Positions 34,409 to 47,620 of a DNA stretch of 64,000 nt are shown here, piece after piece. The notes under the pieces were generated by a model that saw only the letters and a program-made list of their open reading frames with translations, had not been told where the DNA came from and did no database searches. The first letter of the stretch is position 1, and every line of letters starts with the position of its first letter. Origin of the DNA: Chiua virens (lineage: Eukaryota > Basidiomycota > Agaricomycetes > Boletales > Boletaceae); contig JAHNUO010000003.1 in assembly GCA_019787685.1 (NCBI GenBank), positions 682,001 to 746,000 of the forward strand, read 5' to 3'. The translations under genes and the position numbers were made by a program.

Positions 34409-37400
34409 ATGGACAACGACCCCGCTTCAGTCGCGGAGCAACGCGCCAACGCCGTCGCGAAGCTCCGTCGTGCCGCGTCCCTCCCCCGCATGAAAGACGG
34501 CAGACGTCCTCCAATGCATATCGAAGCAGTCAGCGACGGTGAAAAGTTCCACCAAGAGGACGACCAGGACGTCATCGACACTATCCCAGACGACCACTCG
34601 GCCCCGGATCCCAGACCTGAGACTCCTCAAGACCAGAAGCCTGCCACCCCCGAACCCCCCACGTCAGGTCGGAGACGCCGTAACAGGTCCCGTTCTCGCT
34701 CGAGGGGTTCTAGGGATTTCAAGGGAAAAAAACTGCCCCAGTCACCCGCTCCTCTCTCTGTCACTCCGAGCAACGACTCTTCCCCGGACGATTCGCCTCC
34801 TTCACCACCACCCACCGTCCACCAGGCCCCCTCCGTCGTCGCACCGATACCCTCCTACTTTTCCACTCCCCCGCCTGCTTCCAGAGTCCTTATGTCCCCA
34901 AATTTCTTGTCTCCCGGAACACCCCTACTCTACCCCGGCACCTCGCCACCCACGCCGCTCATGCCTACACTCGACGCCATTCAGAAGGGTCTTTTGCGGT
35001 CGAACAGCGTGGCTGCTCGTATGCAGGCTCTCCACAAGCTCACTGGTGGCAATCTCGAATCGCAAGATTCCACGTTTTCTTCTCCATCAACATCTCCACA
35101 GCCTGGCTTGGTAAAGTTGGGTCGTAATAACACTATCTCGGGTGGTGAACGCTCCGCTGCTCGTATGAAGCTCTTCACTGCCCTCGGAGAAAGAATCAAA
35201 GAGGCCGACGAAGGAGGCACCAGCGGAGGCGAGGAGCGCCCTGTAGTCTCTACCCCTTCGAAACGAAGGCGACGCCGATCGGCCCGGAACTCTGCCAATA
35301 AATTCAACCAGGCCCCCGCTACCGACGAATCCGAGGTGTTGTCGACTTCAGCCAGTACTCCTACTCACCCGCCAACACCTTTACCCTACACCCAACAATT
35401 TCTCACAGAACCCACCTACACAGCTTTCACAACGCCTATCCCCGTCCAGCCTATATCCACCCCTAATATCAATCTTGATGAGAGCATTGAAGGCAGCCGT
35501 CAGACAACCCCTGTCCGTGCTGTGCCTAATCAATGGAAGCGAAGAAGTATAGTCGTTGAACAGGATGACGACGTGGCTGTCCCTCCACAATCTACCTATC
35601 CCGGACTCCCTACTCCTCCTAGTCGCTCATCCCCTGTGCTTAACCAACGGCTGCCCCACTCTTCGGATGTCCCCTTCCATCGGGCCAACTGACTCCCCAG
35701 CAGCTCCATTGACCACTCAAAGGTCCCCGTCGAGGCAAGATGCCTTCCCGTCCAGTCCATTTGCTACACCGCATAAGGAAGTATCATTGTCTTCTCGTGA
35801 TGATGATGGGGATGACATGGAGTCGGAGGAGCCTGAGCAGGTTGTATACCCCGCCGAACATCTTCGACGGTCACCCTACCATGATGCTTTTGACAGACAG
35901 ATAAGCTGGATCGCGGACCTCGGTCAGTTCTTCTCACCACTGCTTCTACCAATAGGCATGTTGATATTCCTTAGTTCCGGAGTCCAGTATCGCTGTCCAT
36001 AATGAGGATGACGAGGACGAGGAACAGTTACACGGCGTGGTTGAAGAGGACGACGATCAGATTCCCCCAGAATCGCCCCATGAGGAATCCGGACCCCAGA
36101 CGGAGGAATCATCACCTCGTGCATCTTCAGACTCTAAGGAACTTGTGGTCGACACCGAGCCAGTCGTGGAACTACCTTCTGCTTCGAGTTCTCATGATAC
36201 CCCGTTACAAACAACGACATCAAACACTCCAGCGCTCCCTGTCAATGATGAGTCAGATTCCTCACAGGCATATCCTCAGCGCCTCTCGGTTGCGTCCCGC
36301 ATACAGAGCGATCGATCACCGCTGGCTACCGATTTCGACTTGGACAATTCGCTAGCTGTGCCGGATACGCCATTGAAGCGGGAGGGGTCTCTTGGAGCAT
36401 GGGGTAAAATGATCGTCGGAGCGCTCACGAGGAGTAACTCGGGCACTGGTCGTCGATCTCGGACCAACAGTATAGCTACTCGAGAACGAAGACAGAACAC
36501 GGACTCGAGCATTAGTCGGGAGAGTGGGGGAAGCCTGGCAAGTCCAAAAGCGGACAAGAATGAGCTTGGGTCAACGTATCCTCTAGGTGGTCAGCAGTCG
36601 GTGATGCAATCTTCCTCTGCTTCGACGTCGATGCAGTCACTGGTGCTACCAACGCCACCAAGAAGTGGCGTCTCCCCGATTCCTCTTGCCTCCAACCTCG
36701 ATCTTACTAAATACAATCAGGACGCTAAGTTGTTCCCATTCCCAGGGATCAAGAAGCTTGAGGAACAACGTATTAACAGCCGGAATCGTCGGGGATTGTC
36801 GATATCATCGTCTACTCCGGACATTGTCCTATCCCTCCACGGGAATGAAAACGAGATACCCCTACCCTCAAGCTCGTCGAGTAACACTCCCTCTAATTCT
36901 CCCGACATCAAACGGGATCGGGTGCTCGCCCACCAAGCGTCGGATACACATCTTCTTCCCAAATTTAAAAGCCTCAACTCCCCACCTCTATCGACTGCTC
37001 CCTCGTCGTCGTCGCACGATTACCTCACTGGCAACCAAATACCAAATAGTCAAACTTCTGGTTCAGTCCTGCTGAAGTCGCTTCCTACCAACCGCGAGGG
37101 GGTTCGCAAGTGGCTTAGCAATAGATTTGGGTCATCGACGCCGACTTTGGCAAGCAATTCAGCCAGTCTGACTTCTCAAACCATTCGCCCTGCTGCGCCT
37201 TCCAAAAAGCCTTCTCTTTCTGAAATATTAAGGCTGAAGAAGGAAAATGACCTGACCGCAGAATGGGAAGACATCGGTTCTCCCGAGAAGTCGAGGACGC
37301 CAACGAGCAGTACCAATGGGAACTCTGGCGCTTGGGAAGCTGCATAATGGAGATTTTTCCCCCGTCAGTCTAAGCGGAAGTTCGATACATGAGGACATAC

Positions 37401-39518
37401 AGAAAACGCCTCGAGCAAGCAAGATTGCCAAGTCTGGTAATGGCGCGTCTCCATCTCCCGTCGAACCCACTGCACGCTCCACTTTGGCGACTTTGAGATC
37501 TCCTCCTACCCCATCACTACCAGAGCCTGTACCGTCATCCACACCTGAGCCTTGGTCATCCTTGTCTGACTATCCTCCTCCAACCACCTCGGAGTCATCC
37601 TCAAATACGTCTTCGCAATACTCAGAGTTCCCCTCCAAAAGTGCGCTTATCATGGAACGTCTCGATGAAATGCTAGGTCGTGGGTCGAAGAGTCCTGTCT
37701 GGCCGTCGGCGATCGATGATCCACCACGGAAGTTGTTGTTGGCTGCGCCTGTGTTGCAGGTGGTCAACTCCGACACGGTCAAGGATCGTTTCCTCTTCCT
37801 CTTCAACGACATTTTCATCATTGCCAAGCCTATCGTCCAAGATCCAGACACCTTTCCTCGAGTTGACGAAGCCAAATCCTTCGGACAGAAAATTTGTCGT
37901 GAAGAACGTCGTACTCCTCCGCAACCTGCGGTTTAGCGGCGAACGTGAAGAGCCTCAGTCACGCAATGTGCCACGCAACGCTCTTACTCAGTCCTTTGTG
38001 GAGCAATTTGCCAACGACGCCGATCAAGCCATCGTGTCCCTATTTAGCGGTTTGGGACAGCCTGATGATCCATTGGCATTGGCACGGCTCTTGTTCCGCA
38101 CGCCAGAGATCGATCGCGCACAGCTCGGTGATTATCTATCCAGGAGGACTTCACGTGTTGTTCTCAAACACTACCTCGATGTGTTTGGGTTTACTGGAGT
38201 CAGGGTGGACAAGGCATTGCGTATCTTCTTGCAGACCATTAATATCTCGACGCGGCCCATTCAGGGAGTCAGTCCCCTGGACATCCTGCTTGATTCCTTT
38301 GCCAGTCGGTGGTACGATGCCAATGGGAAGCAGATTGCCTATGACAAAGACCTGGCGTTTAGGTTCTCGAGGGCAATTGTCCAGCTCAATGAGGTTCTAC
38401 ACGGCGGACTATCTCAGGAACCTGGCTCCACTAGATACATCGGGAGAAATGTTACTGCCAGAGATTTCTTGGATGCATTTCGACGCCACGATCCTCGTGG
38501 TCTGCTGTCTGATGACACGCTTAGCGACGTCTACGAATCCGTCTACCGTGAGCCGCTCTCCCAAGCACGCTGCCCATCTTCCAATGGTCCTGCCGAGATC
38601 ACGGTGACCTTCAAGCGTGCACTGCCTTCACGTCTGACGTACAAGGTGCAGTCCGAACCGGTGGTGATCCGTATCCCACAGCCCGACCCCAACTTCACGA
38701 TCGAGTTGTTTGGACACAATCTTGCCTTCGAACCCCCTGTTCTCTCGTTTTCCAAGTCGTCCGAAGCATCATTCCGGGTGACAGGGACATTGTTCGGCCC
38801 GACAACGATGTTGATACTGCGTTCTGGGGCAAATGCACTGCTTTACGCCGGTCTCCCACCGAGTTGTCCCATCTCTGTGGAACGCGCTTTCATGCGGAAT
38901 ACTTTCCAGGTGGCATTCCTGAACCACAGCAACATCCTGCGGAGATACATGTTCAGCTTCGCTGACCCGCTTGTCCGCCACGAATGGGCGACGTCGTTGA
39001 AGAGATTGACGGATGCCTCGATAAACATTACTTCTGCAGGACCCAATGCCTCACCATTCCAAGCACGGTTTGCGCGAGCTGTGGGCGATATCGTGTTCAG
39101 GGTACTGCAGGAGACACTCATCGGTCCGGAAGCTTTTACTGCCCAGCGACCGCCGGGGAAACTGAATAATGTACTCCGACGCCTCAATTCCACGAATCAC
39201 TCGCATCATGATTCACAGTTCTCATTATCTTCTCGTGATATCACCGGTTCTGTTGATCTTGTTCGGTCAAAGTCGAAGAGCAAGGTGTATCATCATTACG
39301 GGCCTGGGAAACTTGAGGCGGAGAACAGTCGTATGGTGCCATACCATTCGAGGAGTAGTAGTGAGGAAGATGGGGATGGGAGCGACTCACGGCGAGCAGA
39401 GGAGCGGCTATGGTCTGGGAAAGACTTGGAGATGTTCTGTAAGCAGAACAGCTCGATTGCGCAAGTGGTCGAGTTGCTGTTGCCTACAACTTCCAATCAG
39501 CCAATCCAATCACAATGA
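34409..39518 (+). CDS. SYT1: Sec7-domain ARF guanine-nucleotide exchange factor, Syt1 type, frame interrupted
   Basis: This large protein (about 1,680 residues) should activate ARF-family GTPases at the late Golgi. Exon 1 is 34409-35922 and exon 2 is 35975-39518. The N-terminal two-thirds is Ser/Pro-rich, with RRRNRSRSRSRGS and repeated short TPP/SPP motifs. A PH-like region around DRFLFLFNDIFIIAKPIVQD follows near 37780-37850. The Sec7 domain comes next: LKHYLDVFGFTGVRVDKALR, DSFASRWYDAN, AIVQLNEVLHGGLS and FLDAFRRHDPRGLLSDD. A second PH-like segment runs through ERAFMRNTFQVAFLNHSNI and PLVRHEWATSLKR. The canonical glutamic finger is not obvious, as in other Syt1-like proteins. Three single-base breaks are needed: 35671-35675 (GTCCCCTTCC), about 37334-37336 (GGG run) and 37856-37858 (TTTCCTCG). 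All are +1. Confidence 0.82.
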
Positions 39519-39983
39519 TGATGGTTTCATTAGTGAGTTAGGCTTGCGAATTGTTTCTGGCAGTGTACTGACGAGGTCTCGCAGGTTTTCCACTCGTTAT
39601 CGATTTTAGTCCATCTATATCTATCATCGCTATCCCTTAATTACAACAACTCATTAGTATGTGTATTCATTCATCGTTCAGCTGTAAACTGTCCACGGAC
39701 ATTGCTATGTCGCCACGCATTAGTTTTTCTTTTTTCCATTTGGTTTCTCTTCAATGACATGATGCATCATTTCTGGGTTTTCGTATCTGTTGGCAATCAA
39801 CAGGAGACAACAAACATGGGCGGAGCGCCGATTCGGGTGTTGTAATAAGGCAACCGCATACACGACTCGTTCGGAGGCTGTCCACCTCCGATCCTGCCTG
39901 CCCTTGGCCTAAATGCCCCGTCTGGGCACGCCCACCGCCCTTTGACGAGTTTTAGCTCTTGACTCTGACCAACTTGGTCACCC
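39519..39983. other. Intergenic between SYT1 and CK2 alpha
   Basis: This 465-bp segment holds the Syt1 3' end and the CK2 promoter. A TTTTTCTTTTTTCC tract lies at about 39725-39740. No named element was seen. Confidence 0.35.
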
Positions 39984-41424
39984 ATGGCAAGATCGTATGC
40001 CGACGTCAATGCTTCCCTGGGTCACTCCTGGTACGACTACGGTCAGTCCTCCACTTCACATCACGGCGCCAATTCCCAGATTTAACCGCGCTCGACAGAG
40101 AATTCCAACATCGAGTGGAGCTCTCCAGAACATTATGAGGTTATCGAACGCATAGGAGGTGGAAGGTATTCCGAGGTAAGGGGTCGTCCCTCCACACCGA
40201 GTACACGTCGCCCGATCATGCCACGCAGGTGTTCAGAGGCATCGACATGGTCAACTCGGAGACCTGCATCATCAAAGTTCTCAAACCCGTCGCCCCGAAA
40301 AAGATCAAACGTGAAGTCAAGATTCTTCGCAACCTGACCGGTGGCGCCAACATCGTCGCTCTGCGGGACGTTGTCCAGGACCCGTCTGCACGCTACCACA
40401 GTCTCATCATGGAGTACGTGGAGAATGTCGAGTGGAAGCTGCTGTTCACGGCCTTAAACGAGCCGGACATCAAGTATTATACATTCCAGTTGCTCAAGGT
40501 ACGCATTTGAGATCATGTCATCGGTGAGGCCGACATGGGGTTCACGCGATCGTTCGGGTAGGCACTGGATTTCGTGCATTCGCGAGGGATTATGCACCGG
40601 GATGTAAAGCCTGGGAACGTCATGATCGATCACCGACGTCGAAAGGTGGGTCTCCCCGTGGAGTGGGCGTCATCGACTTCGCGACATGCAGTCATCTGAA
40701 CTTACGTCTAGTTGAGGCTGATCGACTGGGGGCTAGCCGAGTTTTATCATCCTAGCACGCAGTATCATATCCGAGTCGGTTCCCGCTATTATAAGGCGCC
40801 TGAACTTCTCGTCGGATACAAGCTGTACGACTACAGCCTTGATATCTGGAGCGTGGGATGCATGCTTGCGGCGATGGTGAGCGTGGGTTCTTTTAGGCCA
40901 AGTTCCGGGGGAAACTCAGACGATGGGCAGATTTTCCGAAAAGAACACTTTTTCCGTGGTGTCGACAATGACGACCAATTACTCAAAATTCTGAGGGTCC
41001 TTGGGACGGATGCTTTTGATGCTTGGCTGAGGACGTACGGGATACCCTTTGAAACTGATCTTGACAGTCTCCTGCAAGTGTGAGTACACACGCCTATGGC
41101 CCCCTGACACTTTCCCGAGCTAATCATGTCCCTCCTCAGATACCCCAAGCAACCCTGGACTCGTTACGCTAATCCCGACAACCACCATCTAGTCACCGCC
41201 GAGGCATTAGACCTCCTGGACAAATTGCTTCGGTACGATCACCAGAAGCGGCTAACAGCGCGGGAAGCCCAAGGCCACTCCTATTTCAGTACGCACAAAC
41301 AATACATATCCGCTCGCTCCAAGTGTTTACATCTCATTTAACAGATTTGGTCAGACTCGAGGCAGCCTCCCACAAGGAAGATTCTGCAGAATATATCAGC
41401 GATTCCGGTTTTTGCTCTATGTGA
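39984..41424 (+). CDS. CKA1: Casein kinase 2 catalytic subunit alpha
   Basis: This is a constitutively active acidophilic Ser/Thr kinase. Exons: 39984-40041, 40099-40175, 40229-40498, 40562-40645, 40712-40876, 40931-41079, 41140-41288, 41345-41424, joining without error into 343 residues. Landmarks: SIEW-like [14 protein letters not shown], the glycine loop [13 protein letters not shown] lysine in CIIKVLKPV, the CK2-specific basic run [15 protein letters not shown], catalytic [12 protein letters not shown], and [10 protein letters not shown], in which the CK2-type DWG replaces the usual DFG. The activation segment [17 protein letters not shown] and [14 protein letters not shown] follow. The C-terminus after [12 protein letters not shown] is short. 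All introns are GT-AG and 50-90 nt. Confidence 0.97.
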
Positions 41425-41818
41425 AGGATTGACTTGCCCTTCCTTAATTTCACTTCAGGTGCACAGGGTCAACGGAGTGTATGTACGCTTTCACGTTTGT
41501 ATTTCTTTGGCTGTTCTGTAGAAGATATGATCGCAGCGGCTATGCGACATTATGCATACCATAAATATGTATAATCCATCATCCAACGTGTCGGTGCCGT
41601 GTAATCGTACGGTAAGATGCACAATGAGGCCGTGTACGTAGGTAAACATGCAGTCGGTGGCCATGTTTTCTGCCGCGTGTTGATCATGCCATGGCAAGGT
41701 GTTCAGCCTGCCAGGGCCTGCCAGTCTAAGATATAATAGACCCTGCCAACTGACCCTGACCTCATTTCTCTTCGCGATATCGACCAACGCCGTTTCTACA
41801 AAGCCAGCTGCTTCAGCC
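41425..41818. other. Intergenic, CK2 3' flank and next promoter
   Basis: This 394-bp segment contains no supported feature. The open frame that extends upstream from the next gene to 41699 lacks an ATG start. Confidence 0.4.
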
Positions 41819-42849
41819 ATGGAAGCAGACTTTCAGTACCGTCCGCGCACGATGAGTGCACCCCCTCGCGACTACTACTGCACGTCTTCAAACTGCGCTC
41901 GTCCAAAGACAAGCGGTTCGGGTACCGCGCCGTTCTCCGTCACTCGATTGCGGTTCCCTCCGCGGTCTGATGTGACGTACCGCTGCGAACCCACTACACC
42001 TAACCCCCCACAGCGGAAGCGTACGTCACAGAGCCCAACGTGGGTCCGAGAAGACGGCTTCAAACCTGTGCACAAGCAGAGCATCGAAGAGTGGGTCGAC
42101 GAACAAATCCATTTGACGGACCGCTCCAACTACGAGCGGAGAGCGCAACCGATGGGGAAGGAGGAGCTACGTCAACGGATGTGGGACGAGCTGGTTTACG
42201 AGTACGAGGCAGAAGCGCACAAATGGATGAACCATGAGGCGGAGATGCGGCGAAGGGCGCAAGAGTGGGAGCGCGAAGAAGCGCGACGAAGGATCGTCCA
42301 GGGAGATATCCGGAGGATCCAGGCTCGGGTGCGGGAGAGACGTGATAGCGAGCGACAGGCGATTGCAGAGGAGCGGCAAAGGAGTGTGGAGAGGGCGATG
42401 GAAAAGGTGCGGAAGGACCAGGCCCGGGCGGTGCGGGCGGTGCTCGAAGCATGGAATGAGTACGAATCGCGGTGGGCTGCCATTTCCGCGTCGTCCGAGA
42501 CGCTCGGGTTTCGTGATATCCCTTGGCCGCTTCTGGTTGCGCCTGCATGTGCGATGGACGTGACGCCCGAAAACATGACGCACTTCTTGATGCATCCGGC
42601 GCATTCGTCCAATCATTCGCGACGAGAACGGATTCGTACGGCGTTGCTCCGTTGGCATCCAGATCGGTTCCGTCGTATCCTCAATAGAGTTGTTGACTCG
42701 GACACGAGTGAGGTGGAGGAAGCTGTGGGCGTCATTACCCGGTGTCTGAACGACCTCTTGGGGAAAGAGGGAAAGGCACTGCAGTATGTGAGTCGTCAAA
42801 CACAAAGCAAGTCGACTGTTACTTACTCGGATGATTCCAGGGGAAGTGA
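41819..42849 (+). CDS. Coiled-coil protein with IkBL/NFKBIL1-like C-terminus
   Basis: This belongs to a basidiomycete family with a Ser/Pro N-terminus, a long charged coiled coil and a conserved C-terminal block. Exons 41819-42787 and 42841-42849 give 325 residues. The coiled coil runs from about residue 110 to 220 and is very rich in Arg, Glu and Gln (EEARRRIVQGDIRRIQARV). The conserved block has WAAISASSETLGFRDIPWPL, DVTPENMTHFLMHP, then IRTALLRWHPDRFRRIL and VGVITRCLNDLLGKE, resembling the end of NFKBIL1-like proteins, where HPD recalls a degenerate J-domain. Function unknown. If the intron is retained the frame stays open to 42976, a possible alternative C-terminus. A longer relative lies at 53236-55257. 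The minus-strand open frame 42973-42167 is a shadow of this gene. Confidence 0.78.
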
Positions 42850-43441
42850 AGACACTAAAGTGTGCCTGGTACACTCGACGAGAGAAAAGGTTCCTAGACC
42901 ACACTTTGCCTTGCCGGTCGCACAGCTTACACCAGCGAGCAGTTTCTCTGGCGGCGCCGGGAAGCTCTGTCAATAGGAGTTAATTATGAAGTTGAAGGGT
43001 GTACGCACCAGTACCACCGGTGTGTATTGTAAGATATCTGTGACGCATCCCGTAACATGATTCAGAATATAAATGTAGAGTACACGGATTTTCTACACTG
43101 TAAATTACATAGTTCACTCACTGTTACTACTGGGACTCTGGGGTACCATGATCAGTTCAACTTTGGTTTTCTGCTTGCGTCCGACATCTCGCTGTCACTA
43201 GGCTCCCCAAATTGCATTCCCTGCCAGACTTTTTCAGCATCTTCATTCCAGCAAGCTGTGCGCGAGCCTCGAGGGCGTTTCGAGGTCGCACACCGACGCG
43301 TGTGCTAAGGGATCGGTGACTTGGCAAAAATAAGCTTTTCGGACCGTCACTGAAGGAGGTGCCAGAGATGCTGACGTAATGCGCTGACTAAACGGCAAGT
43401 ACGCTCGGCATGAATTTGAGGTGAACTCCTCCACGACCATC
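42850..43441. other. Intergenic, MIA40 promoter region
   Basis: This 592-bp segment between same-strand genes shows no supported feature. Confidence 0.4.
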
Positions 43442-44285
43442 ATGTTTCGTCCATTCGCGCGTCTTCCACTTCGCCGATGCCTGCATTCGCAAGCAGGCTC
43501 CAGCCCTCGATCGTTTACACGACATTCCCGTTCACTTTACGCGCTCGGTGCATCGGCAACCGTTGCAGGATACCTGGCTTGGTCCTGGCGTACCGACGCT
43601 CGACACATATCACTCGACGCGGAACCCGTCCCTGGTGTGTTGGCCGCTTGTCAGTTTGGATGTCGAACTTGACGCTCCGTGCGTGTTTAGCACCTAAAAA
43701 ACAGTCCACGTCATTAAAGCAAACTTCTGCCCCGAGACCTTCCGACGCACCTGACGTCGCCAGCACCTATAAGTGAAGCGCTAGCGCCAGCTTCAACGTC
43801 ATTCGAAAGCGGGGATGCTTTTCAAACGCCATTAGAGACGCCAGCGGAAGGACAGGCGGTGCCAGAAGAGCAAGAGGAGTCATCGGGCGGTGCATTAACC
43901 CAGAGACAGGGGAAATTAACTGGGATTGTCCTTGTCTCGGCGGGATGGCTCATGGGCCTTGCGGTCCACAGTTCCGAGAGGCTTTCTCTTGTTTTGTGTA
44001 CTCCGAGGCGGACCCAAAGGGTATTGATTGTGTAGAAAAATTCAAAGCTATGCAGGACTGCTTCCGTGAGCACCCCGATATTTATGGTGAAGGTACGTGG
44101 ATCCACCATTGAGAAGTATATCCCCCATCTCATTTTCAGTCGCAGAAATTATGGATGACGATGAGGAAGAGCCTCCCGCCGGATTGGTTACCACGGAGAA
44201 ACTAGAAAGTAGCCACGAACTCTCTGATTCAGATGTCCTTCCACTGGAGGCGACGCAGCAGACAGCAACCTCCGCATCATCCTAA
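43442..44285 (+). CDS. MIA40: Mitochondrial intermembrane-space oxidoreductase Mia40, frame interrupted
   Basis: Mia40 oxidises and traps small cysteine proteins entering the intermembrane space, working with Erv1. Exons: 43442-43634, 43691-44092, 44140-44285; net length corresponds to 246 residues. The N-terminus ([16 protein letters not shown]) is a mitochondrial presequence. A single membrane anchor ([19 protein letters not shown]) and a low-complexity linker follow. The functional core is intact: the redox CPC motif in [10 protein letters not shown] (43927-43935), then twin CX9C motifs, [11 protein letters not shown] and [11 protein letters not shown], and the [10 protein letters not shown] tail. 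As written the linker is read in a shifted frame between two compensating breaks: a +1 at 43750-43752 (GCACCTGAC) and a -1 near 43894-43897 (GCATTAACC). Mia40 is essential in yeast, so consensus error is likely. An acidic DDDEEEPP tail ends the protein. Confidence 0.85.
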
Positions 44286-44418
44286 GATCATGGACTCCAT
44301 AGACGCAGCATATAGTAGTCAAGTATTGATTTATTACATTCATAATCACTACTCAACTGAACCCATCATACAAAAGTGAGTAAGCCTCAGTATTGTTGCA
44401 GATATTAGTGGTAAGGAA

Positions 44419-47400
44419 TCAGTTTTGGAAACGTTTCTCGATGACTTGGTCGTTCAACTTGTAGCCATTAGCTACAAATAATTTTGAGTGTAAGAATGGC
44501 GACGGGTCATAAATGTCGTGATCCTTGGCCTACGACGGATGTGAGTAATTGCAATACGCGCGGGAGTGGTCTTCACCCTTTCTTCCAGTTCAGCGACTTT
44601 GATTGCGACCAAACTTGGCTGCTCGTGCCGCTGAAGTTGGTGGAAACGTGCCTTTTCCTTGACGAGCTGGCCGAGGATAAAGGCGAGCAACTCCTCATAG
44701 TCGCGAGCTTGTGTCAGGTATTTTCGGAAGCTCTAAGGACCAATAATCAGTTCTACGCTTACAATGTACCACAAACGACCCACCCTTTCTAGTGTCTTCT
44801 TGATAGTGAGTTTCTGCGCACTGACAAAGCTGCCAACGGCGACAGAGATAGCTAGGTCGATGTCATCAGATCGCACATATTCCCTGAGGCACATTTTAGC
44901 GCTGGCCTCTGCCATCCTAATCATACTCTCCAGATGACGTATAGTTATGGGATATGAGCCCGTAGCTAAAGACTCCCGTCGGAGATCAACAAACAAGCGT
45001 GAAAGCTTCTCTTGATCCATCTCATACAATTGAGGTCGGACTCGTTCTCGAGCATACATAATATACTTCCGGAGAAGGTCCTGGGGTATCAGCTAATAGA
45101 TGTTCATAAGGCTCAGCTTGCTTCCAGAGATCATATGACCTACATCAGCGTCGAGGGTGGTGCCGACGTCCATCTCTTCCTTTTCTGGCGTAAACTTGGG
45201 GTGGCTACGTAGATGGCTCCCCACCACAAAGCGTGCGAGGAGTTCATCTTGCACCGGATCTACGGTGTCTTTCACCACACAGAGAACATCAAACCGTGAT
45301 AAAATGGGTTCTGTCAATTCGACGTTTTGTTGAAATGGTATTGTCGGATTGTATCGTCCGCGGATAGGGTTAGCTGCAGCTATGACCGCACATCGAGCAC
45401 GGAGTGTAGTGACGATACCAGCCTTCGAGATGGAAATCGATTGTTGTTCCATGGCTTCGTGAATAGAGGTTCGATCTGCGTCGTTCATCTTATCGAACTC
45501 ATCAATGAGGCATGTCCCTTTGTCAGCCAGGACGAGCGCCCCGCCCTCGAGCGTCCACTCGCGGGTGACAGGGTCTTTACGAACGCTGGCCGTCAAACCT
45601 ACAGCAGACGCCCCCTGCCCTGTAGCGAAGACTGAACGATGCGCAGTTTTCTCCACGTATTTCAAAATTTGAGACTTTGCTGTACCAGGGTCGCCAAGCA
45701 AGAGGACGTTGATGTCGCCTCGGATAGGATGTTTCCGCTTGACATCTTTAGGGACGCCACCAAAAAGGGAGAGAGCAACGGCAGTCTTGATATCTTCGTG
45801 GCCATAAATTGACGGGGCCATGGACTTGACAATCCGTTTGCGGATGCGCTCATCGCGAGCGAGGGCTCGAATTTCCTTTTCGTTTTCTTCGGTAAGTCTG
45901 AAGGCAGCGAAGAGGTCCTCCTTCTTGTTAACGTGGTTGGCTTCAATGATGGTGGAGAAGACGGGGAACCCATTCTTAGAGTTGAGGGATGCATCAAAGT
46001 TGTTCCTGTATATTCCAGTCACTTCCTATCTCTGAGGGTGAGACTATGCCAATTATGAGTAGATAGCAACGCACGATTTCCTCCCCTGGCTTTGCCTGGT
46101 CGATTAAGTCCCAAAGGAGGATGACCTCACGATGTCTTGGAAGACGTCCCGGTGGAACAGATCCCGGGGATTCCTGCAAGGTCATCTTCTGATAATTGCG
46201 ATACACCGTCTAAGGAGCGGTTCGCATGAGAACATGAGATGATGACCCATTATCAACCACTCACTTGCTCAGAGTTGACCTGGAAAGGGCCTTTACTCTC
46301 GCAATTTGGGCAGTAACTGACTTTGACTTCCTTGGTTGCGTCTTGGTAAAATGGACCCAAGACGGCACCACACTTTCGACAGTCGAATTTTACATACTTC
46401 AACTGAGGGAAGACACCCGTCCGACGAGTGACAACACCAGAGACTCGAACCAGATTGTTCAAGTTGGAGCGGCGCAGGTCTCGAAGGGATGAACTAAGCG
46501 GAAGGTCGGCAATGCGAACATGAACCTCGGAGTGAATGCGTTCATAGGATGGATAATAAACCAAAATTGCATTCAGCGCCACTTCATCGAAGATTGTAAG
46601 CATCGATGCCGGAGAATTAGTGAGGAAGTAAGCAAGGATGGGTTTCGAAACAGCAAGGTGGAGATATGACACTTCGAGCGACTCGGAGTTTGCTGAGCGA
46701 GGAGTCGTCAGAATACGGCAACTTCATTGTATGTTCGCTTACTTTCTCCAAGGTTACGGATGCGTTGTCCGTACACGGAATTTCCGTTCTCGTCTACATA
46801 AGTCATCAAAAATTGACGGAAATGTTTGACGATTGAGCGTCGGACACGATCGTTGGCGATCCACTCGACGATTGACTTTGCCTTGATATCGCTCAGCTGC
46901 TCTAGAGGAATCTCCTGTTCAATAAGTCATCAGCAACGGAAGAAGCCCTTTTAAAGACTACTAGCATCGTCAAGCCCATCCATATCATCTGGATTACGGC
47001 GCTCGTCATATTGACGGCGAGTACGTCGTTTCATGCGAGCGACACCGAGACCCCCATCCATGGCATCCTTCGTCATCCACGTCGTCGCTCTCTAAAAACC
47101 GAGGTGCACGACTTCTGACGGCAGCACGACTCCCTCTACCGCTGCGCTCTAACCGATCTCTTCGATCCATTTTCGCCTCCGCAGCTCTACGGGTAGCTGC
47201 AGATATTTCTTCAAACTCTCCTTCATCATCAATATCACGGTCGGAGTAATGATCAAGGAGTTCGTTTGCAGTATAATCTCTTTCGTGGATCGATGAGAAA
47301 ACTGAGAATCGTGAAATCTTGATGGACTTACTCCTCTATGCCATCGGCGAATAGATCTTCACCCTCGCCATCCTCGTTGTCAAGTTCAAGGTCCCTCACT

Positions 47401-47620
47401 GCATCACGTTCAGTCAAGGCTGTCGTCTGTGTCCGAGAACGGCGCCAGAGGAGACGAAGGGGGTAAAGAGGACTCGGACGCGCGTCTCTGTGGGGTAGGA
47501 CGTGGAGCGGGAGAGCTGCTGGGTATCCCGGGTGGCCTGGCACGCTTGTTACGTCTGGGAGTCTGAGACTGCGATGGGATTAAGGATTAATAGAGCCAAA
47601 GGGAGGGGGAGACATACCAT
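44419..47620 (-). CDS. MCM2: DNA replication licensing factor MCM2, two frame breaks
   Basis: This is a subunit of the MCM2-7 replicative helicase. The start ATG at 47620-47618 is split off by an intron from the body at 47568. Below it come a Ser/Pro start, a [12 protein letters not shown] acidic stretch, [19 protein letters not shown] sequence, and the zinc finger [13 protein letters not shown]...YCPNCESKG near 46290-46400. The AAA+ core has [20 protein letters not shown] (Walker A), [15 protein letters not shown] (Walker B) and [12 protein letters not shown] (arginine finger). The C-terminal helical part ends with [16 protein letters not shown] at 44419. [15 protein letters not shown] identifies MCM2 among the paralogs. 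Two breaks fall in the N-terminal region: 47417-47419 (sense AGCCTTGAC) and about 47060-47066 (sense GATGCCATGG). The core is unbroken. At least six further introns lie between 46260 and 44500. The stop converges on MIA40, 133 bp away. Confidence 0.88.

Noticed and set aside
42167..42973. 268-codon open frame on the minus strand
   Set aside because: It is the antisense shadow of the Arg/Glu-rich coiled-coil gene. Its His/Pro/Leu-rich composition is what that repeat gives on the other strand.
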